Source: Cytophagaceae bacterium
Lineage (GTDB): Bacteria; Bacteroidota; Bacteroidia; Cytophagales; Cytophagaceae
Reading direction: 5' to 3'
Assembly (NCBI GenBank): GCA_025454925.1
Contig: JALONM010000013.1
Span: forward strand, 1 to 64,000
DNA: 64,000 bases
Both the position numbers and the translations under genes were made by a program. Below are positions 10,033 through 18,346 of the stretch, piece after piece. The first letter of the stretch is position 1, and the number at the start of each line of letters is the position of its first letter. Below the pieces are notes generated by a model that did no database searches, had not been told where the DNA came from, and saw nothing but the letters and a program-made list of their open reading frames with translations.

Positions 10033-11742
10033 ATGAAAAGTTATTTTTTTTGTTCATGCCAAGCCGCGTGTCGGACGGCAATCCGAGTTGTACTGATACT
10101 GATCTTCAGTAGCTTTGGCTTCAATCTGTTTTCCCAGGGAGGTTTTCCGGAAGGGGGTCAGAATGTTATTTCCGAAAAGGGCCTCAGCAAATTCAAAGCC
10201 GCCATCAACCGGGGTCGATTGACCTATAAAATGGTGAAAATCAAAGACCACCCCGACATCACCGCTGCGCTGCAACTTAGTACCATTATACCTCCTTCTG
10301 ACATGTGGGAACAGCAGATGTTTACCACCACCACAGCCAAGGTAGAACAGGGAGATAAATTGGTTTACACCTTTTACGCCCGCACCATTAGTACCATTAA
10401 TGAATCTACCCCAGGATTTCTTGCTTGTGTATTTGAAAAATCAAGTCCTGATTGGAATAAATCACTTCACCATTTTCATGAGATTACCAAAGAGTGGAAG
10501 AAGTATTATTTTCCGTTTGAATGCATAGCGGATTATAAACCAGGCGAAGCTCAGGTTTGCATTCAAGTAGGTGGAAAACAACAAGTGATAGAAATCGCCA
10601 ATGTAAAGGTGATCAATTTCAAAAAGAAATATTTATTGAAAGAACTTCCTTCTTCCTTAAAGGTAGATGTAAACAAGAAGCAGGACCTGGAACACCTGAC
10701 CGAAGTGGCCGATAAGCTGATTGGTCCTTTTCCCATGAATGCGATGAAAAACCACATCGCTAGTGGATTTGCCGAAGTACGCAAAGCCAAAGTAGAAGGT
10801 CAGACCTTTGTGGAATCGTACCTAGTTTCGGTAAAGATGCAGCCTAAAAACATGGAAGATGTGCAATTGCTCGCAGGAAACACATTAAAAATTGATAAAG
10901 GCGATGTGATTTTTGTAAGCTTCAAAGCCCGCACCTTACCCGTTAATAAAGAGATTCCCAAAACCAAGGTGTACTGTAATTTTGAGCCCAACAAACCACC
11001 GTTGGACCGCTCGCTAAATGAGTTAATAATTCTTGATACTACCTGGCACGATTTCAATTATCCTTTTGTTAGCAAAGGAACTTATGAAAGTGGGTTTGCG
11101 ATTTTTTCATTCTACTGTGGGGCTCACCTGCAAACGATAGAAATAGCCGATCTTCAGGTATTAAATTATAAAAAGAATATTGCTATTGATAAGCTACCCA
11201 AAACAAAATCGTATACCGAGGCAGATTACAACGTTGCCAGTACGAAGTTTCCTATTGGCGAAAATCCGATTCAGAAATTTCACATGATGACCAAAAAGGC
11301 CGAAGGCACCGGTCAAATTATTCCAGTAAGCGGTCAAAAATTTACGGAAGCCTATCAGATAATCAGTACCACGAAATCTGAAAATGCCAACGATGTGCAG
11401 TGTTTTGCTTTTACAGAAGCCAAGGTTCAGAAAGACGATGTGATTTTGTTGCGCTTCTATGCACGCGCTCCCAAAGCCACGGTGAATAGTCCTGCCTACA
11501 TGACCTGTAACTTCAGCAAAGCCACTCCTAATTACGACAAGTGTTTAAGCCGTAAAATTACGTTAACAAAAGAGTGGAAAGTTTTCGTAATGCCCTTCAA
11601 GCTGCCCATGGATTTTGATGTAGGCGCAGCTAAACTAAGCTTCTACATTGGAGGTCCTGTGTTGCAGCATATAGAAATTGCCAACGTCGAACTCATCAAT
11701 TATCAGAAGACGAAAAAAATAACCGACTTCCCTCAGAAGTAA
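10033..11742 (+). CDS. Secreted protein of three tandem CBM4/9-like beta-sandwich modules
   Basis: A 569-residue exported protein with an N-terminal hydrophobic signal ending near FNLFSQ (residues 22-35). The rest is three related modules of about 170-180 residues (roughly 40-205, 210-390, 395-566). Each has a GDxIxxxFYART/FKART strand, a WKKYYFPF/WHDFNYPF/WKVFVMPF strand and a closing QxIEIANVxxINYxK strand. This pattern resembles jelly-roll carbohydrate-binding modules of the CBM4/9 type. No catalytic domain and no T9SS sorting domain are seen. It may bind glycans at the cell surface, but no neighbour supports a pathway. A strong terminator follows. Confidence 0.72.
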   Translation: MKSYFFCSCQAACRTAIRVVLILIFSSFGFNLFSQGGFPEGGQNVISEKGLSKFKAAINRGRLTYKMVKIKDHPDITAALQLSTIIPPSDMWEQQMFTTTTAKVEQGDKLVYTFYARTISTINESTPGFLACVFEKSSPDWNKSLHHFHEITKEWKKYYFPFECIADYKPGEAQVCIQVGGKQQVIEIANVKVINFKKKYLLKELPSSLKVDVNKKQDLEHLTEVADKLIGPFPMNAMKNHIASGFAEVRKAKVEGQTFVESYLVSVKMQPKNMEDVQLLAGNTLKIDKGDVIFVSFKARTLPVNKEIPKTKVYCNFEPNKPPLDRSLNELIILDTTWHDFNYPFVSKGTYESGFAIFSFYCGAHLQTIEIADLQVLNYKKNIAIDKLPKTKSYTEADYNVASTKFPIGENPIQKFHMMTKKAEGTGQIIPVSGQKFTEAYQIISTTKSENANDVQCFAFTEAKVQKDDVILLRFYARAPKATVNSPAYMTCNFSKATPNYDKCLSRKITLTKEWKVFVMPFKLPMDFDVGAAKLSFYIGGPVLQHIEIANVELINYQKTKKITDFPQK

Positions 11743-11770
11743 AAGATACTGCCCTCTGCAGAACGGTAAA

Positions 11771-11812
11771 CGATTCCTCAAAACCGCACAGGATTTGAGG
11801 AATCGCTTTTTT
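11771..11812 (+). terminator. Terminator after the triple-module gene
   Basis: CGATTCCTCAAA at 11771-11782 pairs perfectly with TTTGAGGAATCG at 11794-11805, followed by CTTTTTTAT. Confidence 0.88.
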
Positions 11813-11909
11813 ATGTATAAGAAAATGAAAAGATTTTGATAGGGGCGTACATTCTGTTTCGAGCTGCCAGAGTCAAGATCAGAAGGAGGATTTTAATCGT
11901 AAAAAAATA

Positions 11910-12605
11910 CTACTTGATGCTGATGAGCTTATTCATCGTTTGCTCCAGCAAGTACTGGCAATTTTCCAATTGGGCAGCAGAGCCAGCAATAGCTTCCGGT
12001 GTTTGAACCGCTGGACCTTCACTAAGGTCCGAATGACAATAATGCAGCAGCTGCGCGATGCTCTCGGTCGTACTTTCCAGATGGAACTGAAGGCCTAAAA
12101 CATTCTTTCCGTATACGAATGCCTGGTTTTCGCACCACTTGCTGCCAGCCAATCGTACCGCCCCAGTTGGAAGATCAAACGTTTCACCGTGCCAATGAAA
12201 CACTTCCTGAGACGCCCCGAAATGATCCATTAATGGATGCCGTTTTCCTTCCTCGGTAAGTTGTACAGGCCACCAGCCGATTTCTTTTTCCTGGTTTTTA
12301 TATACCCTCGAGCCCAATACATCAGCGATCAATTGGGCACCCAGGCAAATACCCACCACCGACTTACCCCGAACGATCGCCTTCTCTATAAATCTTTTTT
12401 CTTCTGTCAGCCAGTTAAAATCCGATTCATCGTTTACGCTCATGGGGCCGCCCATTACGATCAGCAAATCGCAGATTTCCACGAATGGTAATTTATGGTC
12501 TTCGTAGAAACGTGTCGCTGTAACCTTGTTTCCAGGGCGATCAACCCATTGTGATAAATGAGCCAGCCCTTCAAAGGAGACATGCTGAAAGTAATGAATG
12601 TTCAT
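11910..12605 (-). CDS. Class I glutamine amidotransferase-like protein
   Basis: A 231-residue GATase1 fold protein. The nucleophile elbow GICLGAQLIADVLG contains the catalytic Cys, and QFHLESTTES near residue 180 holds the catalytic His. There is no fused synthase domain, so it belongs to the standalone GMP-synthase-like amidotransferases often annotated as type 1 glutamine amidotransferase. The frame opens at 12641, but MNIHYFQHVSFEGL at 12605 is the family-like start. The substrate is unknown. Flanking genes are unrelated. Confidence 0.87.
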   Translation of the reverse strand: MNIHYFQHVSFEGLAHLSQWVDRPGNKVTATRFYEDHKLPFVEICDLLIVMGGPMSVNDESDFNWLTEEKRFIEKAIVRGKSVVGICLGAQLIADVLGSRVYKNQEKEIGWWPVQLTEEGKRHPLMDHFGASQEVFHWHGETFDLPTGAVRLAGSKWCENQAFVYGKNVLGLQFHLESTTESIAQLLHYCHSDLSEGPAVQTPEAIAGSAAQLENCQYLLEQTMNKLISIK

Positions 12606-12767
12606 GTGTTTAAAAATGTCTTGTGGATATGCTGTCATCAACCAGTAATGCAGACCAAAGGAGCGGGCCGTGTATTACTTTTATCAGCAAACCTTAAAAT
12701 CAAAAGTATCAATTTTTTAGCAAAAACAGAAAAATGCTGTTTTTCCCTTGCTACCTGAGGGGTAGCA

Positions 12768-13208
12768 TTACCGCACAAGCGATGGGTAGAGTTTGTGAAA
12801 TAAGGCGATAGCAGCATCTTCTTTCCTTCGCATTTCTCTCGACTGTTTTTCGTTTTTATCCTTGTACCCACACAAGTGCAACAGTCCGTGTGCCATTACG
12901 CGCAACAACTCATTATCTGTACTTACCGAATACTTAGAGGCATTGTCGACTACTCGTTCCAGACTGATAAATATATCGCCTTCAATGATGCCCTGTTCTT
13001 CACCATTGTCAAAAGTTATAATATCTGTATAGGTATGGTGTTGCAGGTAATTGACATTGATCGAATACAAATATTCATCCGAACAAAGCATATAATTAAG
13101 CTCGGCAATTTTTTTTCTTTCCTGCAAAGCAACAGCCTCCAACCATTGTCTTAGTTTTCTGCTTTGTTTTACCTTGCGGGATACGTCTGTGCTAAAAAAT
13201 GAAATCAT
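12768..13208 (-). CDS. ybeY: rRNA maturation endoribonuclease YbeY
   Basis: A 146-residue metal-dependent RNase involved in 16S rRNA 3'-end processing and ribosome quality control. The metal site is MAHGLLHLCGYKDKNE at about 110-125. The two motif histidines are present, while the third position of the classical HxxxHxxGYDH motif is a Lys/Asp stretch (GYKDK), as I recall for Bacteroidota members. The length is typical. It sits alone, directly downstream of the terminator of the peptide-binding protein gene. Confidence 0.93.
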   Translation of the reverse strand: MISFFSTDVSRKVKQSRKLRQWLEAVALQERKKIAELNYMLCSDEYLYSINVNYLQHHTYTDIITFDNGEEQGIIEGDIFISLERVVDNASKYSVSTDNELLRVMAHGLLHLCGYKDKNEKQSREMRRKEDAAIALFHKLYPSLVR

Positions 13209-13237
13209 AAAAAAAAAGGCGGCACCGAAGCACCGCC
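13209..13237 (-). terminator. Terminator of the peptide-binding lipoprotein gene
   Basis: On the minus strand GGCGGTGC-TTCG-GTGCCGCC (13237 down to 13218) forms an 8-bp stem that includes two G-U pairs, capped by a UUCG tetraloop closed by C-G, followed by nine T. The U-tract ends at the base immediately before the ybeY ATG. Confidence 0.88.
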
Positions 13238-13259
13238 TGTTTTCATTGTTACAGTGTAT

Positions 13260-15002
13260 TTATTTTTTTGGAACGAAGAATACCGAAGTAAAGTCGCGGT
13301 ATTGCATGGCGTTATTATCCAACCCTTTTACATTGGCTTGAAGCAAACGGTAACCTTCATCGTACCATAGCACGATGATCGGGGCATCAGCCATGGCAAT
13401 CTGTTCCGCTTTCAGGAAGTTTTCATAGGCTTCTTCCTGTGTTTTGGAATGAAGGCCCGCCTCGTAGTACTTGTCGAATTCCGGATTCACATAACGTGTC
13501 AGGTTCGGATACGAAAGCTTGTCGGCGGAAGTAGGCACATTCTTCCCGTAAAAGAACCATAAGAAGTTTTCAGGACTTGGGTAATCGGCAAACCAACCTG
13601 CGCGGAAGAATTCACTCTTACCACTTTGCATATTTTCTACCAATTGAGCCAAGGTTACCACGTTGATGTTTACCGTGATGTTCAGATTGTCCTTCAATTG
13701 TTTTTTAATTTCTTCGGCTACTGCAATGTGGCGTTCCCCATCCGAGTTGAGCTCCAGGTTTATGGTCGGCACATCAGCACCGTTGCGGTAACCTGCTTTG
13801 CGAAGGTAATAAACGGCCGAATCCATATTAAGGTCATAGCCACGTATCTTCTTAACGTCATAACCTTTGTAAGCATCTAATGGAGTAAGCCCGTAGATAC
13901 CATGCCAGTATCCTTCACCGCTCAATACTGCATCCAGAATTTTCTTACGGTCAATGGCAAAAGATACAGCCTTACGAAGGTTTTTGTTTGTAAAGGCTTT
14001 GCTGGTGTTCAGGAAGCCCAGGAAGTGAGTAGCCATCTCCGGAGTTCTCTGCAATTCATATTCTCCAAATTCACCTTTTTTCTGAGCGGTTGATTCTTCG
14101 ATTTCAATGATATAATCCGTAGGCATACGGTACATCATGTTCAACTGACCTTTCTTAAATTCCAGCAATTCTGATTTTTTCTCGCGAAGGAATTTTACCT
14201 TAATACCATTCAAATAAGGAAGTTTGTTTCCATCGGCATCACTCAGGTAATAATTCGGATTCTTCTTCAATACAATTACATTCCCTTCCTGAATTTCCTG
14301 GATCTGGAATGGGCCTGTTCCAACAGCTTTGGTGCGCATCTCCAAACCATACTCTTTGTGTGCCTCTTTAGGGAAAATGAAAGTAAACGGACGGGCAAGG
14401 TTGTTTAAGAAAATGCTGTTAGGTTCTACCAGTGTAAATTGTATGGTATAGGGGTCAATTACTTTAATACCTTCTACTTCAAACGACGGTTTTCCATTTT
14501 TTGCCGCTTCGTAGTATTCGTGTGCGCCTTTCAGGATGTTGTCGAAGCAACTAAAACCTTGGTTATTGCTGCTTGGTGTGCAAAGCAGGGTAAAACAGAA
14601 TTTCACATCTTCCGAAGTCAGCTCACGGCCTTTGCCATCAAAGCATTTGTCATCGTGGAAGAAAACGCCTTTTCTTAATTTAAACGTATAGACAGTTTGA
14701 GAAGAGTCAACCGTGTAACTTTCTGCAATGGCTGGTTTTAAAGAAAGGTCTTTTTGTTCAAATTTCATTAGGCCCTCGTACACCTGCGAAGCAACGCGGT
14801 ACGAAATGGCATCCACCATGTTGTGTGGAAACAAATTTTTGATGTAGTCAGATTCGTTGACCACGAACACGCCACCGTAATATTTCCCCCCTTTGGCTTC
14901 CACGAGCGCATTTGGGTTGTCGGCAGCATCCTTAGAATCATTGCAGCCCCCTAAAAAAATAGAGGCCAGTACAACTGCCAGAATGGAATTTTTCATCTTC
15001 AT
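13260..15002 (-). CDS. Lipoprotein ABC-type peptide-binding protein (SBP_bac_5)
   Basis: A 580-residue extracytoplasmic solute-binding protein of the oligopeptide/dipeptide family (family 5). The start at 15002 gives MKMKNSILAVVLASIFLGGC, a lipoprotein signal with the lipobox Cys at residue 20; an ATG at 14996 is an alternative. The body has the family pattern VYEGLMKFEQKDLSLKPAIAESYTVDSSQTVYTFKLRKGVFFHDD near residues 75-120 and AVSFAIDRKKIL near 350. No permease or ATPase genes are adjacent, so transport partners must be elsewhere or the protein has another role. A terminator follows. Confidence 0.9.
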   Translation of the reverse strand: MKMKNSILAVVLASIFLGGCNDSKDAADNPNALVEAKGGKYYGGVFVVNESDYIKNLFPHNMVDAISYRVASQVYEGLMKFEQKDLSLKPAIAESYTVDSSQTVYTFKLRKGVFFHDDKCFDGKGRELTSEDVKFCFTLLCTPSSNNQGFSCFDNILKGAHEYYEAAKNGKPSFEVEGIKVIDPYTIQFTLVEPNSIFLNNLARPFTFIFPKEAHKEYGLEMRTKAVGTGPFQIQEIQEGNVIVLKKNPNYYLSDADGNKLPYLNGIKVKFLREKKSELLEFKKGQLNMMYRMPTDYIIEIEESTAQKKGEFGEYELQRTPEMATHFLGFLNTSKAFTNKNLRKAVSFAIDRKKILDAVLSGEGYWHGIYGLTPLDAYKGYDVKKIRGYDLNMDSAVYYLRKAGYRNGADVPTINLELNSDGERHIAVAEEIKKQLKDNLNITVNINVVTLAQLVENMQSGKSEFFRAGWFADYPSPENFLWFFYGKNVPTSADKLSYPNLTRYVNPEFDKYYEAGLHSKTQEEAYENFLKAEQIAMADAPIIVLWYDEGYRLLQANVKGLDNNAMQYRDFTSVFFVPKK

Positions 15003-15260
15003 AAATAGAGTTCGAAAAATAGAAATTAAAAAGACTTGAATTAGTGGTCTTTTCTTCAAAGTCTAAATTTTAAAGAAAATTTCCAATAAATCAAGGTATT
15101 AGGAAGTAATTTTCTTATTACGTAGGAATTTTGATTTCGATCGTCCGGGCCTACATTTTTTTTGTATGTTGAGAAAAAAATAAAGCATTCAAAGCACAAC
15201 CCTGGTCCTTTGGTCTCCGTAGACAGGCCGCCGGAATGAAAGGTACAAGGCAGACTCCGC

Positions 15261-17708
15261 ATGAAAAAGGAACCACACTCCCTTCTGGCGTTTAACGAAC
15301 GTCTTTCCACTTGGTTCCACGAGCAAGGTTGGCAGGTATTCGAGTTTCAGCGACAAACCTGGGAATACATGCGCCAGGGCAAATCAGGCCTTGTGAACGC
15401 GCCTACCGGTAGTGGCAAAACCTATTCTGTTTTTCTGGGAGCTTTGATGGAGGCTGCCAGGCAGAAGCAATGGGGGCAGGGATCGGTGCAGGTGGTATGG
15501 GTTACACCCATACGGGCCCTGGCCCTGGAATTGGAGTTAGCCATGGATCGCGCCTTGAGAGCACTCGACGTACCCTGGCGGGTAGCCGTGCGCACCGGCG
15601 ATACCAGTGCTGCACAAAAAGCCTCCTGGAAAAAGAAACCCTCCGAAATTCTTATTACCACACCCGAAAGCCTGCACATCCTTTTTTCTCAAAAGGGATA
15701 CCCGCAACTCTTTAAAAATGTACAAACCATTGTGGTGGACGAATGGCACGAGCTCATGGGCAGCAAGCGTGGCGTGCAAACTGAACTTGCTATATCACGC
15801 GTCCGCGGATTATCGCCCGGGCTTCGCGTTTGGGGAATTTCTGCCACCATAGGCAATCTGCACGAAGCCATGGACGCGCTCCTTGGCTCATACGCATCCA
15901 ACGGTGTAATGGTGCGCAGTCAGCTTCCTAAAGAGGTACATGTGCAAACACTTATGCCCGATGAAATTGAGCACTATCCCTGGGCGGGGCATTTGGGCAT
16001 ACGACTGATAGGAAAAATTTTGCCCATCATCGATGCCCATGTATCCACCCTCATTTTTACCAATACGAGGGCTCAAGCCGAAATCTGGTACCAACAGTTG
16101 CTCGACTATGCCCCTCAACTGGCAGGTGTGCTGGCCTTGCATCATGGATCTTTAAGTCAGGAGTTGCGCCATTGGGTAGAACAGCAATTGCACGAAGGCA
16201 AACTCAAGGCCGTTATATGCACCTCCAGCCTCGACCTGGGTGTAGACTTCCGTCCGGTGCAGGCGGTTATTCAAATCGGCAGTCCCAAAGGAGTAGCGAG
16301 GTTTATGCAACGTGCAGGCCGCAGCGGACACCAACCCGGCGCCATCAGCACCTTGTATTTTCTTCCTACCAATTCCCTCGAAATCATTGAAGGCGCCGCC
16401 ATGCGAGAAGCCTGGAAAGATGGCATCACCGAAGAACGAATTCCATACATCCGCAGTTTCGATGTGCTCAGCCAATACCTTCTCACCCTCGCGGTTTCCG
16501 AAGGAATGAAACCCGAAGAAATTTTCAACGAAATCAAATCTACCTATTCGTATGCCTCGGTTACCGACGCCGAGTGGGCCTGGGTATTGCAGTTTATTTC
16601 ACAAGGCAGTCAATCGCTGGCCGCCTATGAAGAATATAAAAAAGCCAGCTGGCACGAAGGCATATTGCGCGTTACCGACCGGCGTACTGCCATGCGTCAC
16701 CGCCTCTCCATCGGTACCATTGTCAGCGATTCCATGCTTCGTGTTGTATTAAAAACCGGCAAACGCTTAGGCTCCATCGAAGAGTGGTTTGTTTCGCGCT
16801 TGAATCCGGGCGATGTTTTTTGGTTTGCAGGCATCAGCCTCGAGTTCATGGGCATCCACCACATGGAAGTGATGGTGCAAAAAAGTAAATCAGGCAAAGG
16901 CATCGTGCCCAGCTATCAGGGTGGCCGCATGCCTCTATCCTCCCTGCTTTCCGGACAGATACGAAAAAAAATACAGCAATACCTCGACCATCATTTGATC
17001 GATGAAGAAGTACAAAAACTCGTGCCACTCTTTCAGCGTCAGCAACAAATTTCCCATGTTCCCAAACAGGACGAACTACTGATCGAATACCTGGTCTCCG
17101 ACGAAGGGTACCATCTTTTTTGTTATCCCTTCGAAGGCCGCTATGTGCACGAAGGCCTCGCCGTTACTATGGCACATCAGCTCGGACAATTGCAACGCAG
17201 CACGTTTTCCATCGCCATGAACGATTACGGATTTGAATTGCTAAGTGACACGCCCATCCCTATTGCCGATGCCTTGCAGCAAGGCCTGCTAGACTTCTCC
17301 CAGGTGTTGCCGCAGTTACGCAGCAGCCTCAACGCCTCCGAAATGGCAGCACGTCGCTTTCGCGAAATAGCTTCCATCGCAGGTCTCGTCTTTCAAGGAT
17401 ATCCAGGCAAATCCATCAAAACCCGGCACCTTCAGGCCAATGCACAACTGTTCTTTGAAGTCTTCAAGCAATACGAACCCGACAATATTTTATTGCAACA
17501 AGCATACGAAGAGGTACTCATTTTTCAACTCGAAATCAATCGACTCAAGCAAGCCTACGATCGCTTGCAGCACCAGCACGTGATCCTGAAAAACATTGCC
17601 AAGCCGAGTCCGTTTTCCTTTCCCATCCTTACCGATCGTCTGCGCGAAAAGTATTCCAACGAGAGCCTCAGCGATCGCATTGCCAAATTAAAGAAGAGCC
17701 TGGAGTAA
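15261..17708 (+). CDS. Ligase-associated DEXH-box DNA helicase (Lhr-like)
   Basis: An 815-residue superfamily 2 helicase. Motif I is NAPTGSGKTYS (about 46-56), motif II is VVDEWHEL (DEWH, about 158-165), motif III is SATIGN (about 194-199), and motif VI is MQRAGRSGHQPG (about 351-362). The long C-terminal region and overall length fit the ligase-associated DNA damage response helicase family, related to Lhr. These genes normally cluster with an ATP-dependent DNA ligase, a beta-lactamase-fold exonuclease and a PdeM-type phosphoesterase. None is adjacent here: upstream is the peptide-binding protein gene and downstream are repeats. The gene is richer in GC than the glycan locus. Confidence 0.9.
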   Translation: MKKEPHSLLAFNERLSTWFHEQGWQVFEFQRQTWEYMRQGKSGLVNAPTGSGKTYSVFLGALMEAARQKQWGQGSVQVVWVTPIRALALELELAMDRALRALDVPWRVAVRTGDTSAAQKASWKKKPSEILITTPESLHILFSQKGYPQLFKNVQTIVVDEWHELMGSKRGVQTELAISRVRGLSPGLRVWGISATIGNLHEAMDALLGSYASNGVMVRSQLPKEVHVQTLMPDEIEHYPWAGHLGIRLIGKILPIIDAHVSTLIFTNTRAQAEIWYQQLLDYAPQLAGVLALHHGSLSQELRHWVEQQLHEGKLKAVICTSSLDLGVDFRPVQAVIQIGSPKGVARFMQRAGRSGHQPGAISTLYFLPTNSLEIIEGAAMREAWKDGITEERIPYIRSFDVLSQYLLTLAVSEGMKPEEIFNEIKSTYSYASVTDAEWAWVLQFISQGSQSLAAYEEYKKASWHEGILRVTDRRTAMRHRLSIGTIVSDSMLRVVLKTGKRLGSIEEWFVSRLNPGDVFWFAGISLEFMGIHHMEVMVQKSKSGKGIVPSYQGGRMPLSSLLSGQIRKKIQQYLDHHLIDEEVQKLVPLFQRQQQISHVPKQDELLIEYLVSDEGYHLFCYPFEGRYVHEGLAVTMAHQLGQLQRSTFSIAMNDYGFELLSDTPIPIADALQQGLLDFSQVLPQLRSSLNASEMAARRFREIASIAGLVFQGYPGKSIKTRHLQANAQLFFEVFKQYEPDNILLQQAYEEVLIFQLEINRLKQAYDRLQHQHVILKNIAKPSPFSFPILTDRLREKYSNESLSDRIAKLKKSLE

Positions 17709-17742
17709 AAAATTCCATCGTGCCAGATTCGTTTCTGTATTA

Positions 17743-17856
17743 GGGCAGCCCCACGCGGTGCCGCGTTGGCCGGGCTATACGCTTGTACTCCTCCTAGTGG
17801 CGCTTGCAGCGCCACCACTGCGGGGTATCGCTTCTATCCCTGCTGCGAAAGCAGCC
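17743..17856 (-). repeat. Family A REP-like repeat, copy A1
   Basis: Read on the minus strand, this has GGGATAG, a perfect GTGGCGCT-GCA-AGCGCCAC hairpin, then TATAGCCCGGCC and a GC-rich tail. The motif order matches copies A0, A2 and A3. It directly abuts the left terminal repeat of family B copy B1. It lies 34 bases past the helicase stop. Confidence 0.75.
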
Positions 17857-18046
17857 ATTCAACCGCTTTTCACCATAAAAGCGAAGCGCACCATGGAGAA
17901 AGCTCATCGATCGCAGATCCATGGCCGGTAATTCCGACATAGAAAATCAAGGGTTTCGAAAAGAACTCCTTGTGTTCGATTCTTTCGGAAGCCTTTGATT
18001 TTATTTTCTCCATAGAAGAATTTCTATGGAGAAAATAAGGTTGAAT
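17857..18046 (+). repeat. Family B multi-hairpin element, copy B1
   Basis: A 190-bp non-coding element with imperfect terminal inverted repeats (ATTCAACCGCTTTTC at the left; GGTTGAAT at the right end, with the GGAGAAAATA arm before it). Inside are, in order, a stem capped by AAGCGAAGCGCA, a CATCGATC/GATCCATG hairpin, a region with GGTAATTCCGAC, and a terminal 15-bp perfect stem at 18004-18037 with loop GAAT. It lies downstream of the helicase gene in the same orientation, with A1 between them. The same layout recurs at 32411, 41305, 48198 and 58699. Confidence 0.85.
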
Positions 18047-18066
18047 ATGGCTCGTGCCATGCCTCC

Positions 18067-18156
18067 GGCCCGGATAGAGCAGAAAGCCCACGGCATGCCG
18101 TTTTGACAACACCGCCGCCGGCGTGGCCTTGACGCGATAGCCGGATAAGCCGGCCA
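18067..18156 (+). repeat. Degenerate family A-like repeat, A4
   Basis: GGATAGAGCAGAAAGCCC and, further on, GCGATAGCCGG recall the two ends of family A, separated by GC-rich palindromes (GGCATGCC, GCCGCCGGC). Its order is less regular than other copies, so it may be a decayed or composite copy. It follows B1 by 20 bases. The rest of the stretch to the gldM start, about 190 bases, is AT-rich without a gene. Confidence 0.5.
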
Positions 18157-18346
18157 ACAAAACCGAAATAAAAAATCATGATCATGGAAAAGATAATGGC
18201 TGCATCATTCTTTAAAAGCGCTTGATTGGGTTAGTTAATTATTAGAAGAAATTCTTTTATGGAGAAGTCGGATAAAAAAATGTTGCATCTGTATCTTTTT
18301 TCTCTTTCCATAATTATGCGAGTATAAATCAACATTCAAAAAAGAT

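Noticed and set aside
18004-18037. The perfect family B stem considered as an ordinary rho-independent terminator
   Set aside because: It is A/T-rich, lacks a following T-run, and recurs as part of a larger conserved layout, including copies far from an upstream stop codon.
17870-18160. Open frame of 96 codons across repeats B1 and A4
   Set aside because: It consists of translated repeat sequence; the frame is not kept in the other copies.
17709-18346. Search for a gldL remnant upstream of gldM
   Set aside because: The stretch is filled by A1, B1, A4 and AT-rich sequence; no two-helix GldL-like reading frame was found in either strand.
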